60,925 nucleotides of DNA from Sedimenticola sp. (GCA_026989135.1 JALSJZ010000104.1:1-60925), one strand, 5' to 3'; shown: positions 15,956-26,031, counted from the stretch's first letter. The notes: generated by a model not told the origin, from the letters alone. Numbers and translations are program-made.

Positions 15956-16957
15956 ATGAGTGATAGTCAACAGGATCAAGCACAGCAGCCGGCAGCACCC
16001 CAAACGGGTGGAGTGGAGCCAGGAAAATGGGAACGTGAGCAGCTTGAAAAGCTGGTGAGCTCCACGCTCAATGAGCATCGCCGCACCAGAAGATGGGGTA
16101 TTTTCTTCAAGTTTTTAACCTTTGGTTACCTCTTTATATTATTGGTAATCATGCTTCCCGACAAATTTTCATCCGTCCCGATAAAGGATGGCGGACATAC
16201 GGCGCTGATTGAGGTGAAAGGGGTCATTGCCGCAGGTGAGCCTGCGGGTGCCGATAATGTAATCACCGGGTTGCGAGCTGCTTTTAAGGATAAGAATACC
16301 AAAGGGGTGATACTGCGCATTAACAGCCCAGGTGGCAGCCCGGTGCAGGCAGCCTATATCAATGATGAAATCATCCGTCTTAAAGAGAAATATAAGGCTA
16401 TACCAGTATATGCGGTCATCGTCGATATCTGCGCCTCAGGCGGGTATTATATAGCCGCTGCTGCGGATGAGATCTATGCCGACAAGGGGAGCATTGTTGG
16501 CTCCATTGGCGTTCTGATGAATGGATTTGGCTTTGAGCAGGCCATGTCAAAGCTGGGCGTGGAGCGGCGCCTTCTGGCTGCAGGAGAGCATAAAGGCATC
16601 ATGGATCCTTTCTCGCCCATGAAAGAGGGAGAGAAGGCGCACATTCAAGGCATGCTGGATCAACTGCACCAACAGTTTATTGATGTAGTGAAGCGGGGGC
16701 GGGGTGATCGTCTAAAGGGTGGTGAAAAGCTGTTTAGTGGCCTGTTTTGGAGCGGTGAAGAGAGCCTGAAACTGGGGCTTGTCGATGGGCTGGGCAGCAG
16801 CAGCCATGTGGCTCGTGAGATTATTGGCGCAGAGGAGATCATTGATTTTACACCGGCTGAGGATCTGTTTGAGAAGCTGGCACAGCGCGTTGGGGCAGGT
16901 GTGGCCGATACCTTGGCGCGGGTGTCCGGATTGGGCTGGGCACCGCAATTGCGCTAG
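15956..16957 (+). CDS. sppA: Signal peptide peptidase SppA (peptidase S49)
   Basis: SppA degrades cleaved signal peptides in the inner membrane. This is the short 333-residue form, with a cytosolic N-terminal tail, one membrane helix (about 48-67) and a single S49 domain containing LRINSPGGSPVQA, the nucleophile Ser161 in CASGGYY and the general base Lys213 in AGEHKGIMDPF. Its TAG stop (16955-16957) is part of the CTAG that bounds the inverted-repeat element downstream, which shows that the insertion left the frame intact. Likely co-transcribed with rluC and the HAD gene. Confidence 0.94.
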   Translation: MSDSQQDQAQQPAAPQTGGVEPGKWEREQLEKLVSSTLNEHRRTRRWGIFFKFLTFGYLFILLVIMLPDKFSSVPIKDGGHTALIEVKGVIAAGEPAGADNVITGLRAAFKDKNTKGVILRINSPGGSPVQAAYINDEIIRLKEKYKAIPVYAVIVDICASGGYYIAAAADEIYADKGSIVGSIGVLMNGFGFEQAMSKLGVERRLLAAGEHKGIMDPFSPMKEGEKAHIQGMLDQLHQQFIDVVKRGRGDRLKGGEKLFSGLFWSGEESLKLGLVDGLGSSSHVAREIIGAEEIIDFTPAEDLFEKLAQRVGAGVADTLARVSGLGWAPQLR

Positions 16958-17069
16958 GAGGCTGGCCGAGAATAGGTGAATTTGCGATTTGTCAAACATT
17001 AACCCTTTGAAATTCAATGAGTTAAAAGCATTAATCCACAAAAAGCCGAGTTCTCGGGCAGGCTCCTAG
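16954..17069. repeat. Inverted-repeat element 1 (degenerate MITE) between sppA and maf
   Basis: A 116-base unit bounded by CTAG at 16954-16957 and 17066-17069. Left end CTAGGAGGCTGGCCGAGAAT and the reverse complement of the right end agree at 17 of 22 bases. It has no coding capacity. It abuts element 2 and shares the central CTAG with it, so the two are in tandem and related (element 2 has the ends GGAGGCTGTCCGAGAATAG). It looks like an older, decayed copy. Confidence 0.7.
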
Positions 17070-17232
17070 GAGGCTGTCCGAGAATAGAAACCACAGTGAG
17101 AAAAAGCTGGATTTGGCCAGATTTCTCTATTATTTTCGTTAAATATGCCCAATATTCGCCTCAAATAATGAAAAAACCTGACTCAAACCAGCTTCCCCTC
17201 ACCATGATTCCTATTCTCGGACAGCCTCCTAG
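17066..17232. repeat. Inverted-repeat element 2 (MITE-like), CTAG-bounded
   Basis: A 167-base unit bounded by CTAG on both sides. The terminal 22 bases (17066-17087 and 17211-17232) are perfect inverted repeats ending GGAGGCTGTCCGAGAATAG, and similarity between the arms continues for about 20 more bases, so the whole can fold into one long hairpin. It encodes nothing and is probably mobilised by a transposase elsewhere. CTAG is best explained as a target duplication. It may also act as a transcription barrier between the converging genes sppA and maf. Confidence 0.78.
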
Positions 17233-17819
17233 GGAATCTGGATGCCCTCATTCCCAAGCATGCGGATCAGTTGAATCAGTGGCAGGCCAATCAGGCTGTT
17301 TGGGTCGTTACCCTCCAGCCGCTCAAAAAGGGATATGCCCAGCCCTTCTGATTTAAAGCTTCCGGCGCAGTTATAGGGCTTCTCCTGGTCGATGTATCGC
17401 TCGATCTGATGCCGCTCCAGGCTGCGGAAATGGACACGAAAGGTTTCACATATAACCTGCTTGCGGCCGCTGAAGCTGTTAAGCAGACAGAGGCCGGTAT
17501 AGAAAGTGACGCATCTTCCAGAGGCAGACAATAGCTGATCAATGGCGTTCTCTCTGTTGCCTGGTTTCCCCAAAAGCCGCTGATCAATGGATGCAACCTG
17601 ATCGGAGCCGATAATCAATGCATTTGGGTAGTGGGTGCTTACAGCTACGGCTTTCTCAAAAGCCAATCGGGACACCAGCTCAGCAGGCGATTCATTTGGA
17701 AGTGCTTGCTCATCAATATCAGGGGCGACGGCAGTGAAGTCTATACGCAGCTTTTTCAGCAGGTTATGCCTGAAAGGTGAGGTAGATCCTAGTATTATGG
17801 GGGGGGTATCAGTGTCCAT
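17229..17819 (-). CDS. maf: Maf-family nucleotide pyrophosphatase (YceF-like)
   Basis: Maf proteins hydrolyse non-canonical nucleotides; the YceF group prefers 7-methyl-GTP. The 196-residue protein starts with IILGSTSPFRHNLLKKL (substrate loop S-T-S-x-x-R), has the catalytic acid in GSDQVA (Asp73) and the YNCAGSFKSEGLG segment of the YceF subgroup. Its stop codon TAG is the complement of CTA at 17229-17231, the outer boundary of element 2. Opposite orientation to yceD is ancestral, as in E. coli, but oadGAB now lies between them. Confidence 0.94.
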   Translation of the reverse strand: MDTDTPPIILGSTSPFRHNLLKKLRIDFTAVAPDIDEQALPNESPAELVSRLAFEKAVAVSTHYPNALIIGSDQVASIDQRLLGKPGNRENAIDQLLSASGRCVTFYTGLCLLNSFSGRKQVICETFRVHFRSLERHQIERYIDQEKPYNCAGSFKSEGLGISLFERLEGNDPNSLIGLPLIQLIRMLGNEGIQIP

Positions 17820-17994
17820 CTTCTTTTCTGAATGCTCGCTATCTCATCGGGTAAAATCAAGAAATGGATTATAGGGGGGTTCGTCGAATAGATAAAATTC
17901 AGCATGCACTGGCTATTTGCCAAAACTGTAAAATTTGTCTAAACAACAATTCCAACTAAAACAATAAGATAGTAAAGCCCCCCCATTTTTGTGG

Positions 17995-18062
17995 CTTGAC
18001 AAACAAAGTACATTCCCATAGAAAAGGCAGCCCGTGACAGAGTCCGTTGTTTTTAGCGGGCT
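17995..18062 (+). promoter_or_regulatory. Promoter and leader hairpin of oadGAB
   Basis: TTGACA (17995-18000) and TAGAAA (18018-18023) are spaced by 17 bases. Just after the expected start, CAGCCCG (18027-18033) can pair with CGGGCTG (18056-18062) across a 22-base loop, forming a 5' leader stem before the ribosome site. The rest of 17820-17994 is AT-rich with no gene. I could not match the hairpin to a known riboswitch. Confidence 0.55.
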
Positions 18063-18086
18063 GAAGTGACTTGAGGAGAACGAGAT

Positions 18087-18323
18087 ATGCCCTTTTCTGA
18101 GCTAATGATGACCGGCATACAACTCATGCTTATAGGTATGGGTATTGTATTTACCTTTCTGATGATTTTAGTTGCAACCATGAAGGGAATGTCGCGTCTA
18201 GCCATATCGCTCGAGGGTGAGCAGCCTGCTGCTGGTGCAGCAGCAAAGGCGCCAGGTGAGCGCGATGAGATGCTGATCTCCGTCATCAGCGCCGCTATCA
18301 GACGCTACCGCGATACCCGCTGA
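18087..18323 (+). CDS. oadG: Oxaloacetate decarboxylase, gamma subunit
   Basis: OadG is the small membrane subunit that holds alpha and beta together in the sodium-pumping decarboxylase. The 78-residue protein has one N-terminal membrane helix (about 9-31, [20 protein letters not shown]), an Ala/Pro linker and a basic amphipathic C-terminal segment ([12 protein letters not shown]) as in the family. It comes first in oadG-oadA-oadB, 43 bases before oadA, the order known from Klebsiella and Vibrio. Confidence 0.9.
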   Translation: MPFSELMMTGIQLMLIGMGIVFTFLMILVATMKGMSRLAISLEGEQPAAGAAAKAPGERDEMLISVISAAIRRYRDTR

Positions 18324-18366
18324 TCTCTTCTTACACCCAGTTTCTTATTTCAATAGCGATCCCCAC

Positions 18367-20160
18367 ATGACAGAGAATAAACTTGGAATTACCGAGGTCG
18401 TACTGCGCGACGCCCACCAATCCCTGTTTGCAACCCGCATGCGTGTTGAAGATATGTTGCCGATTGCCGCCAAGCTGGATCAGGTTGGCTACTGGTCACT
18501 GGAGACCTGGGGAGGAGCCACATTTGATGCCTGTATCCGCTATCTGGGAGAGGATCCATGGGAGCGCCTGCGTCTGCTCAAGGCAGCAATGCCCAAGACA
18601 CGTCACCAGATGTTGCTGCGTGGACAGAATATGCTGGGTTACCGGCACTATGCCGATGATGTGGTCGAAGCCTTTGTGACGCGAGCGGCTGAGACAGGTA
18701 TTGATGTATTCCGCATCTTTGATGCGATGAATGATCTGCGCAACCTTGAGGCGGCAGTGAAAGCCACCCTGAAAGCCGGTAAGCATGCGCAGGGCACCAT
18801 CTCCTACACCATAAGCCCGGTACACAATATGGAGACCTGGGTCGATCTGGGTAAGGGGTTTGAGGATATGGGCTGCCACTCCATCTGTATCAAGGATATG
18901 GCCGGTCTGATTAGCCCCAGCGTGGCAGGTGAACTGGTCGGGCGTCTGAAAGAGGCGGTCAATATCCCCATCGCCCTGCACAGCCACGCCACTACTGGCA
19001 TGAGTATCGCATCCTGCCTGAAGGCTGCCGAGGCGGGGGTCGACTACCTTGATGGTGCTATCTCCTCCATGAGCATGACCTATGGGCATACGCCGACAGA
19101 GACCCTGGTTGCCATGTTCAAGGGGACAGAGCGGGATACCGGCCTGGATATTCTCCTGCTGGAGGAGATTGCCGCCTATTTTCGTGAAGTGCGCAAGAAA
19201 TACGCCAGCTTTGAGGGCAGCCTGAAGGGTATTGACTCCCGTATTCTGGTGGCTCAAGTGCCCGGTGGCATGCTGACCAATATGGAGAGTCAGCTGCGTG
19301 AGCAGGGTGCTGCAGACAAGCTGGATGCGGTATTGGAAGAGATCCCCAAGGTGCGTAAGGATCTGGGCTATATCCCATTGGTGACGCCAACCTCTCAGAT
19401 TGTGGGTACCCAGTCCGTACTGAATGTATTGACGGGTGAGCGTTACAAGAGCATTACCAAAGAGACCCGAGGCATTTTGCGCGGTGAATATGGTGCGGCG
19501 CCAGCGCCAATGAATCCTGAGATTCAGGCTATGGTGCTGGAGGATGGCGAGGAGCCTATCACCTGCCGCCCCGGTGACCTGCTACAGCCTGAAATGCAAA
19601 GATTGCAGGATGAGCTGATCAAGATTGCGGATGAGAAAGGGATCAAGCTGGCAGATAACGTGATCGATGATGTGCTCACCTATGCCCAGTTCCCTCAGAT
19701 TGGGCTTAAGTTTCTGGAAAATCGCGGCAACCCGGATGCCTTCGAGCCTGTGCCTGGCAGTGAGCCAGCGCCAGTAGCGGCCACTGCTCCGGCGGCCGCA
19801 TCAGCAGCCGGTCAGGAGAACTATCATGTGGTCGTTAATGGCCAGGGTTACGATGTCTCTGTGGCGCTTGGCGGCGCGGTTCAGAATATTCAGGCCGCAG
19901 CCTCCGTACCTGCGGCAGCGCCGGCACCCGTGGCCGCTGCCGGGACAGGGGAGCCAATCACATCCCCTCTGGCTGGAAACATCTGGAAGATTCAGGTCAG
20001 TGAAGGGCAGGCCGTTGAGTCGGGTGAAATAGTGATCATCCTTGAGGCAATGAAGATGGAGACTGAGGTTCGAGCCTCTACTGCGGGCACTGTATCGGCC
20101 ATCTGTATAAGAGAGGGCGATGCCGTTAAGGTTGGCGATACCTTGATCGAGCTGGCGTAA
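18367..20160 (+). CDS. oadA: Oxaloacetate decarboxylase, alpha subunit
   Basis: OadA transfers the carboxyl group of oxaloacetate to biotin. The 597-residue protein has an N-terminal carboxyltransferase barrel ([16 protein letters not shown], with RIFDAMND and HSHATTGM holding the metal and catalytic residues), a conserved association domain, a Pro/Ala linker (about 460-525), and a C-terminal biotinyl domain with the acceptor Lys563 in EAMKMET. It depends on a biotin ligase encoded elsewhere. It ends five bases before oadB. The pump couples oxaloacetate breakdown to sodium export. Confidence 0.96.
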   Translation: MTENKLGITEVVLRDAHQSLFATRMRVEDMLPIAAKLDQVGYWSLETWGGATFDACIRYLGEDPWERLRLLKAAMPKTRHQMLLRGQNMLGYRHYADDVVEAFVTRAAETGIDVFRIFDAMNDLRNLEAAVKATLKAGKHAQGTISYTISPVHNMETWVDLGKGFEDMGCHSICIKDMAGLISPSVAGELVGRLKEAVNIPIALHSHATTGMSIASCLKAAEAGVDYLDGAISSMSMTYGHTPTETLVAMFKGTERDTGLDILLLEEIAAYFREVRKKYASFEGSLKGIDSRILVAQVPGGMLTNMESQLREQGAADKLDAVLEEIPKVRKDLGYIPLVTPTSQIVGTQSVLNVLTGERYKSITKETRGILRGEYGAAPAPMNPEIQAMVLEDGEEPITCRPGDLLQPEMQRLQDELIKIADEKGIKLADNVIDDVLTYAQFPQIGLKFLENRGNPDAFEPVPGSEPAPVAATAPAAASAAGQENYHVVVNGQGYDVSVALGGAVQNIQAAASVPAAAPAPVAAAGTGEPITSPLAGNIWKIQVSEGQAVESGEIVIILEAMKMETEVRASTAGTVSAICIREGDAVKVGDTLIELA

Positions 20161-20165
20161 CCACA

Positions 20166-21464
20166 ATGGATATTGGATTTACATCACTCTGGCAATCCAC
20201 CGGACTTATCAATTTTACCGGCGGCCAGCTCATCATGATGCTGGTGGGCTGCCTGCTTATCTACCTGGCGATTGCAAAGAAATTTGAGCCCTTGCTGTTA
20301 CTGCCGATTGGCTTTGGCGCTGTTCTGGCCAATATCCCAGGGGCGGGTATGGCAGAGAGTGCGGTAGAGCAGCTGCTGAATTCAGGTAACCCTGAACACC
20401 TGGCCATGCTGGCAGAGTCACTGGGGGCGCCGATTGATCAGGTAGCCGCAGCCTGGAAGAGTGCAGCGGGACAGGTGCATGCTGCAGGTAACTGGCTTGC
20501 GAGTGATCTCGGCTATGAGCCAGGCATGCTCTATCGCTTCTATAGCGCCTCTATTGCGACCGGCATTGCGCCACTGTTGATCTTTATGGGTGTCGGGGCG
20601 CTGACTGACTTTTCGGCATTGATCGCCCGGCCATCAACCCTGCTGCTCGGCGCTGCTGCACAGTTTGGTATCTTTTTCACGCTGCTGGGTGCCTTGGCGC
20701 TCAACCTTGTTCCCGGCTTTGAATTTTCACTGGCAGATGCCTCTGCGATTGCAATCATTGGCGGTGCAGACGGCCCAACGGCTATCTTTTTGGCATCACG
20801 CCTGGCTCCGGAGCTCTTGGGTGCCATTGCTGTGGCAGCCTATTCATACATGGCTCTGGTGCCGATCATCCAGCCGCCCATCATGCGTCTTTTGACCACC
20901 GAGAAAGAGCGCAGTGTAGTGATGCAGCAGCTGCGCCCAGTCAGTAAACTGGAAAGAATCCTCTTTCCTTTTTCGGTGCTGCTGCTCTGTATCTTGTTTC
21001 TGCCATCCGCCGCACCGCTAATCGGCATGCTGATGTTTGGCAATTTGTTGCGCGAATCCGGCGTGGTGGAGCGGCTGAGCAGTGCAGCGCAAAATGAGAT
21101 CATCAATATCGTCACCATATTTTTAGGGCTATCGGTAGGTTCCCAGCTATCTGCAGAGCGATTTCTCTCAATAGAGACACTGGGTATCCTGGTGCTGGGT
21201 GCCGTTGCCTTCAGTGTGGGGACGGCCGCAGGGCTCTTTATGGGCAAGGTTATGCATAAGTACAGTGGCGGCAAGATCAATCCGTTGATTGGGGCGGCTG
21301 GTGTCTCTGCGGTGCCTATGGCCGCCCGTGTGGTTAATAAGGTGGGGCTGGAGAGCAACCACCATAATTTTCTGCTGATGCATGCGATGGGGCCTAATGT
21401 GGCAGGGGTTATTGGTTCCGCAGTGGCAGCTGGTGTGCTGCTGGCTGTAGTGGGTGGGCAGTAG
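20166..21464 (+). CDS. oadB: Oxaloacetate decarboxylase, beta subunit (sodium pump)
   Basis: OadB decarboxylates carboxybiotin and moves sodium outward. The 432-residue polytopic protein has the key [13 protein letters not shown] loop with Asp202, [10 protein letters not shown], and the C-terminal [17 protein letters not shown] segment with [15 protein letters not shown]. Between the first helices, about residues 62-122 form an extra hydrophilic loop ([12 protein letters not shown] ... GYEPGM) that is longer than in enteric OadB. It ends the oadGAB unit; the next gene has its own promoter. Confidence 0.95.
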   Translation: MDIGFTSLWQSTGLINFTGGQLIMMLVGCLLIYLAIAKKFEPLLLLPIGFGAVLANIPGAGMAESAVEQLLNSGNPEHLAMLAESLGAPIDQVAAAWKSAAGQVHAAGNWLASDLGYEPGMLYRFYSASIATGIAPLLIFMGVGALTDFSALIARPSTLLLGAAAQFGIFFTLLGALALNLVPGFEFSLADASAIAIIGGADGPTAIFLASRLAPELLGAIAVAAYSYMALVPIIQPPIMRLLTTEKERSVVMQQLRPVSKLERILFPFSVLLLCILFLPSAAPLIGMLMFGNLLRESGVVERLSSAAQNEIINIVTIFLGLSVGSQLSAERFLSIETLGILVLGAVAFSVGTAAGLFMGKVMHKYSGGKINPLIGAAGVSAVPMAARVVNKVGLESNHHNFLLMHAMGPNVAGVIGSAVAAGVLLAVVGGQ

Positions 21465-21511
21465 AACCTGCTGAGCCGCCCAAGCTAACTCCTCGAATCT
21501 GCTAGAATTTT

Positions 21512-21540
21512 TTGACACTTTTGTCGTTGCGTACTATCAT
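21512..21540 (+). promoter_or_regulatory. Sigma-70 promoter of yceD-rpmF
   Basis: TTGACA (21512-21517) and TATCAT (21535-21540) with a 17-base spacer form a near-consensus promoter, with the start expected about 3-5 bases before the yceD ATG at 21550. The leader would be very short. It separates the conserved yceD-rpmF-plsX-fab block from oadGAB. Confidence 0.75.
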
Positions 21541-21549
21541 CCCGCGATT

Positions 21550-22080
21550 ATGCCTTCACGTCTGCCTGATTTTGTAGATCCGTGGCGTATGGCGGATCTG
21601 GAAAAGGTCTTTTCCGGATGCGCTGCTATTGCGGATCTTCCTCGCTTGGCAGAGGTGGTTTCCGATACGGATGGCGGGGTTGAGCTGCGGTTGCTGTTCA
21701 ATAAAGAGGGCGGGAAACGCGTCTTTATTACAGGGTTTGTGAGAGCGAACCTGACCTTGGAGTGTCAACGCTGTCTCTCGCCAATGGCTGTTTCAGTTGA
21801 ATCTAAACTGAATATTGCACTGGTTGGCAGTGCAGAAGAGGCGGAACGCCTGCCAGAACACTGTGATCCTCTGCTCCTTGATGAGCCGCGTATCCGGTTG
21901 CTGGATATTGTAGAGGATGAGCTGCTGCTGTCGCTGCCGCAGGTTCCACGGCACAAAGAGGGTGAATGCTGCGCTGCTGCAGGTTGGGAAGCGGCACAGC
22001 CAGCGGCCGATTTCAAAGAGTCAGATAATCGCCCCAATCCATTTGCTGTTTTATCTGAGCTGAAGCAGAAGCAGAAGTAG
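21550..22080 (+). CDS. yceD: YceD/DUF177 protein, 23S rRNA accumulation factor
   Basis: YceD proteins bind or help accumulate 23S rRNA and are always next to rpmF. The 176-residue protein has the family's [10 protein letters not shown] Cys pair, the acidic [16 protein letters not shown] segment, and the C-terminal [13 protein letters not shown] motif. A further CC and Cys occur in the insert GECCAAAGW. It starts at ATG 21550 very close to the predicted transcription start and is followed by rpmF after 32 bases. Confidence 0.93.
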   Translation: MPSRLPDFVDPWRMADLEKVFSGCAAIADLPRLAEVVSDTDGGVELRLLFNKEGGKRVFITGFVRANLTLECQRCLSPMAVSVESKLNIALVGSAEEAERLPEHCDPLLLDEPRIRLLDIVEDELLLSLPQVPRHKEGECCAAAGWEAAQPAADFKESDNRPNPFAVLSELKQKQK

Positions 22081-22112
22081 ATTTTTTATATTTTATTTTA
22101 GGAGTTAGTACC

Positions 22113-22292
22113 ATGGCTGTTCAAAAAAGTAGAAAGACCCCGTCAAGGCGCGGTATGCGTCGTTCACATGACGCGCTTACAGCTGAGACCCTGTCCGTAG
22201 ACCCCACCTCTGGTGAGACCCATTTGCGTCATCATGTTACTGCCGATGGTTTCTATCGCGGCCGTAAGGTAGTGGAAGGGAAAGGCGAATAA
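22113..22292 (+). CDS. rpmF: Ribosomal protein L32
   Basis: A 59-residue basic protein of the large ribosomal subunit: [20 protein letters not shown] followed by a segment ending [14 protein letters not shown]. This is the zinc-free L32 type (no CxxC pairs). The ATG at 22113 lies behind AGGAG (22100-22104). It is too short for many gene finders but unmistakable by sequence and by its position between yceD and plsX. Confidence 0.97.
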   Translation: MAVQKSRKTPSRRGMRRSHDALTAETLSVDPTSGETHLRHHVTADGFYRGRKVVEGKGE

Positions 22293-22364
22293 TTTCACTC
22301 TGTGCGCAGGCCCATTTTGAATCCATACCGGTTGCTGCCCTGTTACCACAGAGGTTTCTTGTAG

Positions 22365-23387
22365 ATGACAGAACGGATAACCATCTCGCTTGATGCCATG
22401 GGCGGTGATTTTGGTGCAGAGGTTGTTGTCCCTGCTGCATTGAATTTCCTCAAGCATGATCCTGATCTGAACCTTATCCTCGTTGGCCGTGAAGAGGTTA
22501 TCAAGCAGCACCTGAAGGGTGATGATGCGGGTGGTCGCCTGCGCATTCAGCACGCCTCGGAAGAGGTGGCAATGGATGAGCCTCCCTCCAAGGTGTTACG
22601 CACCAAAAAAGACTCCTCCATGCGTGTAGCCATTAATCTGGTTAAAGATGGGACAGCCGATGCCTGTGTGAGTGCGGGCAATACCGGTGCGCTCATGGCC
22701 ACCGCACGCTTTGTGCTCAAGATGCTGCCCTATGTGGACAGACCGGCGATTATCGCTTCCGTGCCATCCATTGCGGGCCATACCTGGATGTTGGATCTGG
22801 GGGCCAATGTTGATTGCAACGCCGATCATCTATTCCAGTTTGCGGTAATGGGAAGCGAGCTGGTCTCTGCGGTTGATGATATTGAGTCCCCGCGCGTGGC
22901 GCTGCTCAATATTGGTCACGAAGAGATCAAGGGCAATGAGCAGGTAAAGGTGGCGCACGAGAAACTGGAAAAGAGCTCCCTGAACTATATTGGGTATATC
23001 GAAGGGGACTCCGTCTACAAAGAGGGTGCCGACGTGGTGGTCACCGATGGCTTTGTGGGCAATGTCTCTTTAAAAAGTTGTGAAGGCGTCGCCACCATGA
23101 TCACCCACTACCTGAAACGGGCCTTCAACCGGAACCCGCTTACAAAAATAGTGGGGTTTATCACCCTGCCGATTCTTAAAAACTTCCGCCATTTCATAGA
23201 CCCGCGCCGCTACAATGGGGCAAGCCTGATTGGGCTGCGGGGCATTGTGGTCAAGAGCCACGGTGGCGCGGATCAATTAGCCTTTGAAAATGCCATTCGA
23301 TTTGCCAAAAAGGAGGTTGCCGGTGATGTCTCCCACCGCATTGCCTCCAGGGTTGAAGAGCAGCTGAACAGAATGACATCTAAGTGA
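22365..23387 (+). CDS. plsX: Phosphate acyltransferase PlsX
   Basis: PlsX converts acyl-ACP to acyl-phosphate at the start of phospholipid synthesis. The 340-residue protein begins [17 protein letters not shown] and has [10 protein letters not shown], the [17 protein letters not shown] segment and the C-terminal [14 protein letters not shown]. It overlaps fabH by GTGA, so translation is coupled. Order rpmF-plsX-fabH-fabD-fabG-acpP-fabF is as in E. coli. Confidence 0.97.
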   Translation: MTERITISLDAMGGDFGAEVVVPAALNFLKHDPDLNLILVGREEVIKQHLKGDDAGGRLRIQHASEEVAMDEPPSKVLRTKKDSSMRVAINLVKDGTADACVSAGNTGALMATARFVLKMLPYVDRPAIIASVPSIAGHTWMLDLGANVDCNADHLFQFAVMGSELVSAVDDIESPRVALLNIGHEEIKGNEQVKVAHEKLEKSSLNYIGYIEGDSVYKEGADVVVTDGFVGNVSLKSCEGVATMITHYLKRAFNRNPLTKIVGFITLPILKNFRHFIDPRRYNGASLIGLRGIVVKSHGGADQLAFENAIRFAKKEVAGDVSHRIASRVEEQLNRMTSK

Positions 23388-24352
23388 AATATACGCGCAT
23401 AGCAGGTACGGGCGGTTTTCTTCCAGAGAAGGTGCTGACCAATCATGATCTGGAGGAGATAGTTGATACCTCGGATGAGTGGATTGTAGATCGCACCGGC
23501 ATACGCAAGCGCCACATTGCAGCGGATGGTGAGACAACCTGCGATCTGGCTGAACAGGCCGCACGCCGTGCGATGAGCGCTGCGGGTAAAGAAGCGCATG
23601 ACATTGACCTGGTTATCGTTGCAACCACAACACCGGATCAGATTTTCCCCAGCACGGCCTGCCTTTTGCAACAGCGGCTGGGCATTCATGGTTGTGCTGC
23701 ATTTGATGTGCAAGCGGTCTGCACGGGATTCGTCTATGCATTGGGTATTGCAGATAAATTTATTCAAACAGGCAGTGCGCGCTGTGCATTGATCGTGGGT
23801 GCGGAGACACTCTCGCGTATAATCGACTGGAGTGATCGTGACACTTGCGTACTCTTTGGCGATGGCGCAGGTGCGGTAATCGTAGAGGCCAGCAGCGAAC
23901 CTGGAATTATATCCAGCCACCTGCATGCGGATGGAAAATATGCGGAGCTGCTGCAGGTGCCTGTGGGCATATCCAGTGGCTTGGCACAGCTTGCAGATAG
24001 CGGCGCATTTGTAGAGATGCGCGGCAATGAAGTCTTTAAAATGGCGGTTACCACACTGGGTCGCATCGTGGATGAGACACTTGACCATAACGGGATGAAC
24101 AAATCTGATATTGACTGGCTGATCCCGCATCAGGCAAACATCAGAATCATCAAGGCAACAGCAAGAAAACTACGTATGCCTATGGATCATGTCGTGGTCA
24201 CTGTAGACGAGCATGGTAATACATCTGCTGCATCCGTCCCATTGGCGCTGGATAAGGCCATACGAGACGGCCGCATTAAACGTGATGAAACCTTGCTGCT
24301 GGAAGCCTTTGGTGGGGGGTTTACCTGGGGTTCTGTGCTGTTGAAGTACTAA
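23384..24352 (+). CDS. fabH: Beta-ketoacyl-ACP synthase III
   Basis: FabH condenses acetyl-CoA with malonyl-ACP to begin fatty-acid synthesis. The 322-residue protein has the catalytic triad: Cys113 in [10 protein letters not shown], His in [11 protein letters not shown] and Asn in [10 protein letters not shown]. It starts at GTG 23384, sharing bases with the plsX stop, and fabD follows after four bases. Confidence 0.97.
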   Translation: MKYTRIAGTGGFLPEKVLTNHDLEEIVDTSDEWIVDRTGIRKRHIAADGETTCDLAEQAARRAMSAAGKEAHDIDLVIVATTTPDQIFPSTACLLQQRLGIHGCAAFDVQAVCTGFVYALGIADKFIQTGSARCALIVGAETLSRIIDWSDRDTCVLFGDGAGAVIVEASSEPGIISSHLHADGKYAELLQVPVGISSGLAQLADSGAFVEMRGNEVFKMAVTTLGRIVDETLDHNGMNKSDIDWLIPHQANIRIIKATARKLRMPMDHVVVTVDEHGNTSAASVPLALDKAIRDGRIKRDETLLLEAFGGGFTWGSVLLKY

Positions 24353-24356
24353 AAAT

Positions 24357-25298
24357 ATGACTAAGAAATTTAATGTTGTTTTTCCTGGGCAAGGCTCGCA
24401 ATCGGTCACGATGCTGGCGGATTTGGCCGATGCCTTCCCCCTGGTCTCAGAGACCTTTCAGGAGGCGTCAGATGCCCTTGGGCTCGACCTGTGGAAAATG
24501 GTGCAGCAAGGCCCGGCTGAAGCGCTGAACCTGACGCATAACACACAGCCAGCCATGCTGGCCGCAGGCATCTCTGTTTGGCGGGTCTGGTGCGAGCAAG
24601 GTGGTTCACAACCTGAACTCATGGCCGGACACAGCCTGGGAGAATACTCCGCACTGGTTGCAGCAGACTCCCTGGGGTTTTCAGATGCGATAAAGCTGGT
24701 AGCGGAACGTGGGCGCTTGATGCAAGAGGCGGTTCCAGAGGGCGAGGGTGCCATGGCGGCCATTTTGGGGCTGGACGATGAGCGGGTGCGTGAGTTATGC
24801 ACGGAAGCAGCGGAGTCTGAAGTTGTAGAGGCCGTCAACTTCAACTCGCCCGGGCAGGTTGTAGTGGCTGGAAACCGGAGCGCAGTAGATCGCATGGTCG
24901 CGCTGGCTAAAGCAGGCGGCGCAAAACGCGCTGTGCCATTGCCCGTTAGTGTCCCGTCACATTGTGCCTTGATGCGGCCTGCTGCAGAGAGGCTGGCGCG
25001 CTATCTGGAAGGGGTTGAGATCAACCCCCCTGCCATACCGATTCTACATAATGTGACGGTGGGCGAAGCGACAACCCCTGATGAGATTCGAGGGTTGCTG
25101 GCACAACAGCTGCACAGCCCGGTGCGTTGGGCTGAGACGATTCAGGCCATGGCCGGTAATAAGGCTCAATATATCATTGAAGCCGGGCCGGGGCGTGTGC
25201 TTGCGAGCCTGTGCAAAAGAATAGATCGTACTGTGACTGGCTTGGCGCTGTTCGACCCCGCCAGCCTGGAAAAAGCCATGGAGACCATCAATGCTTAA
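24357..25298 (+). CDS. fabD: Malonyl-CoA:ACP transacylase
   Basis: FabD loads malonyl groups onto ACP. The 313-residue protein starts VVFPGQGSQSV and has Ser93 in the nucleophile motif GHSLGEYSAL, the arginine in VAERGRLMQEA and the His in VPSHCALM. Its last eight bases overlap fabG, a sign of translational coupling. Confidence 0.97.
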   Translation: MTKKFNVVFPGQGSQSVTMLADLADAFPLVSETFQEASDALGLDLWKMVQQGPAEALNLTHNTQPAMLAAGISVWRVWCEQGGSQPELMAGHSLGEYSALVAADSLGFSDAIKLVAERGRLMQEAVPEGEGAMAAILGLDDERVRELCTEAAESEVVEAVNFNSPGQVVVAGNRSAVDRMVALAKAGGAKRAVPLPVSVPSHCALMRPAAERLARYLEGVEINPPAIPILHNVTVGEATTPDEIRGLLAQQLHSPVRWAETIQAMAGNKAQYIIEAGPGRVLASLCKRIDRTVTGLALFDPASLEKAMETINA

Positions 25299-26031
25299 AA
25301 ATGAAATTGCTTTTGTAACAGGAGCCAGCCGCGGCATTGGTCGAGCGATTGCCGAAGGGCTGGGCAGAGAGGGTGCCACCGTCATTGGCACAGCAACCAC
25401 ACAGGCGGGTGCTGATGCCATAAGTGAGCGACTTGCGGATGTCGGGATAAAAGGCACAGGATTGCAACTGAATGTTACCGAGCAGGAATCCGTTGATGCA
25501 GCAATGAAGTTTATAAAAGAGGGCTATGCTGCCCCCACTGTTTTGGTTAATAACGCAGGTATTACGCGTGATAACCTGCTGATGCGCATGAAAGAGGATG
25601 AGTGGCAATCTATTATAGATACCAACCTGACCTCGGTTTATCGCCTCTCTAAAGCCTGCCTGCGTGGCATGATGAAAGCAAAAGGCGGGCGAATCATCAA
25701 TATTGCATCCGTGGTTGGCTCTACAGGCAATCCGGGTCAGGCTAACTACTGTGCGGCAAAGGCCGGAATGATCGGCTTCACAAAATCTTTAGCGCGCGAA
25801 GTGGGCATTCGTGGCATCACGGTAAATGCAGTAGCCCCTGGTTTTATTGATACCGACATGACCAGGGAGCTGCCAGAGCAGCAGCGGGATGCCCTGCTGG
25901 CCGGGATACCGCTGGCACGTTTGGGTGCGCCTGAAGAGATCGCAAATGCAGTGATATTTTTAGCCTCATCAAACGCCTCATACATCACCGGAGAAACGAT
26001 TCACGTCAATGGCGGAATGTATATGGGATAG
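25291..26031 (+). CDS. fabG: 3-oxoacyl-ACP reductase
   Basis: FabG reduces 3-oxoacyl-ACP with NADPH. The 246-residue short-chain dehydrogenase has the cofactor motif TGASRGIGRAIAEGLG, NNAG, the catalytic Ser in IASVVGSTG and the YCAAKAG Tyr/Lys pair, and PGFIDTDMT. ATG 25291 overlaps the end of fabD. A gap of 186 bases follows before acpP. Confidence 0.97.
   Translation: MLKNEIAFVTGASRGIGRAIAEGLGREGATVIGTATTQAGADAISERLADVGIKGTGLQLNVTEQESVDAAMKFIKEGYAAPTVLVNNAGITRDNLLMRMKEDEWQSIIDTNLTSVYRLSKACLRGMMKAKGGRIINIASVVGSTGNPGQANYCAAKAGMIGFTKSLAREVGIRGITVNAVAPGFIDTDMTRELPEQQRDALLAGIPLARLGAPEEIANAVIFLASSNASYITGETIHVNGGMYMG

Noticed and set aside
18027-18062. Riboswitch in the oadG leader
   Set aside because: Only one simple stem is visible and it matches no riboswitch core I recognise; kept as a leader hairpin.
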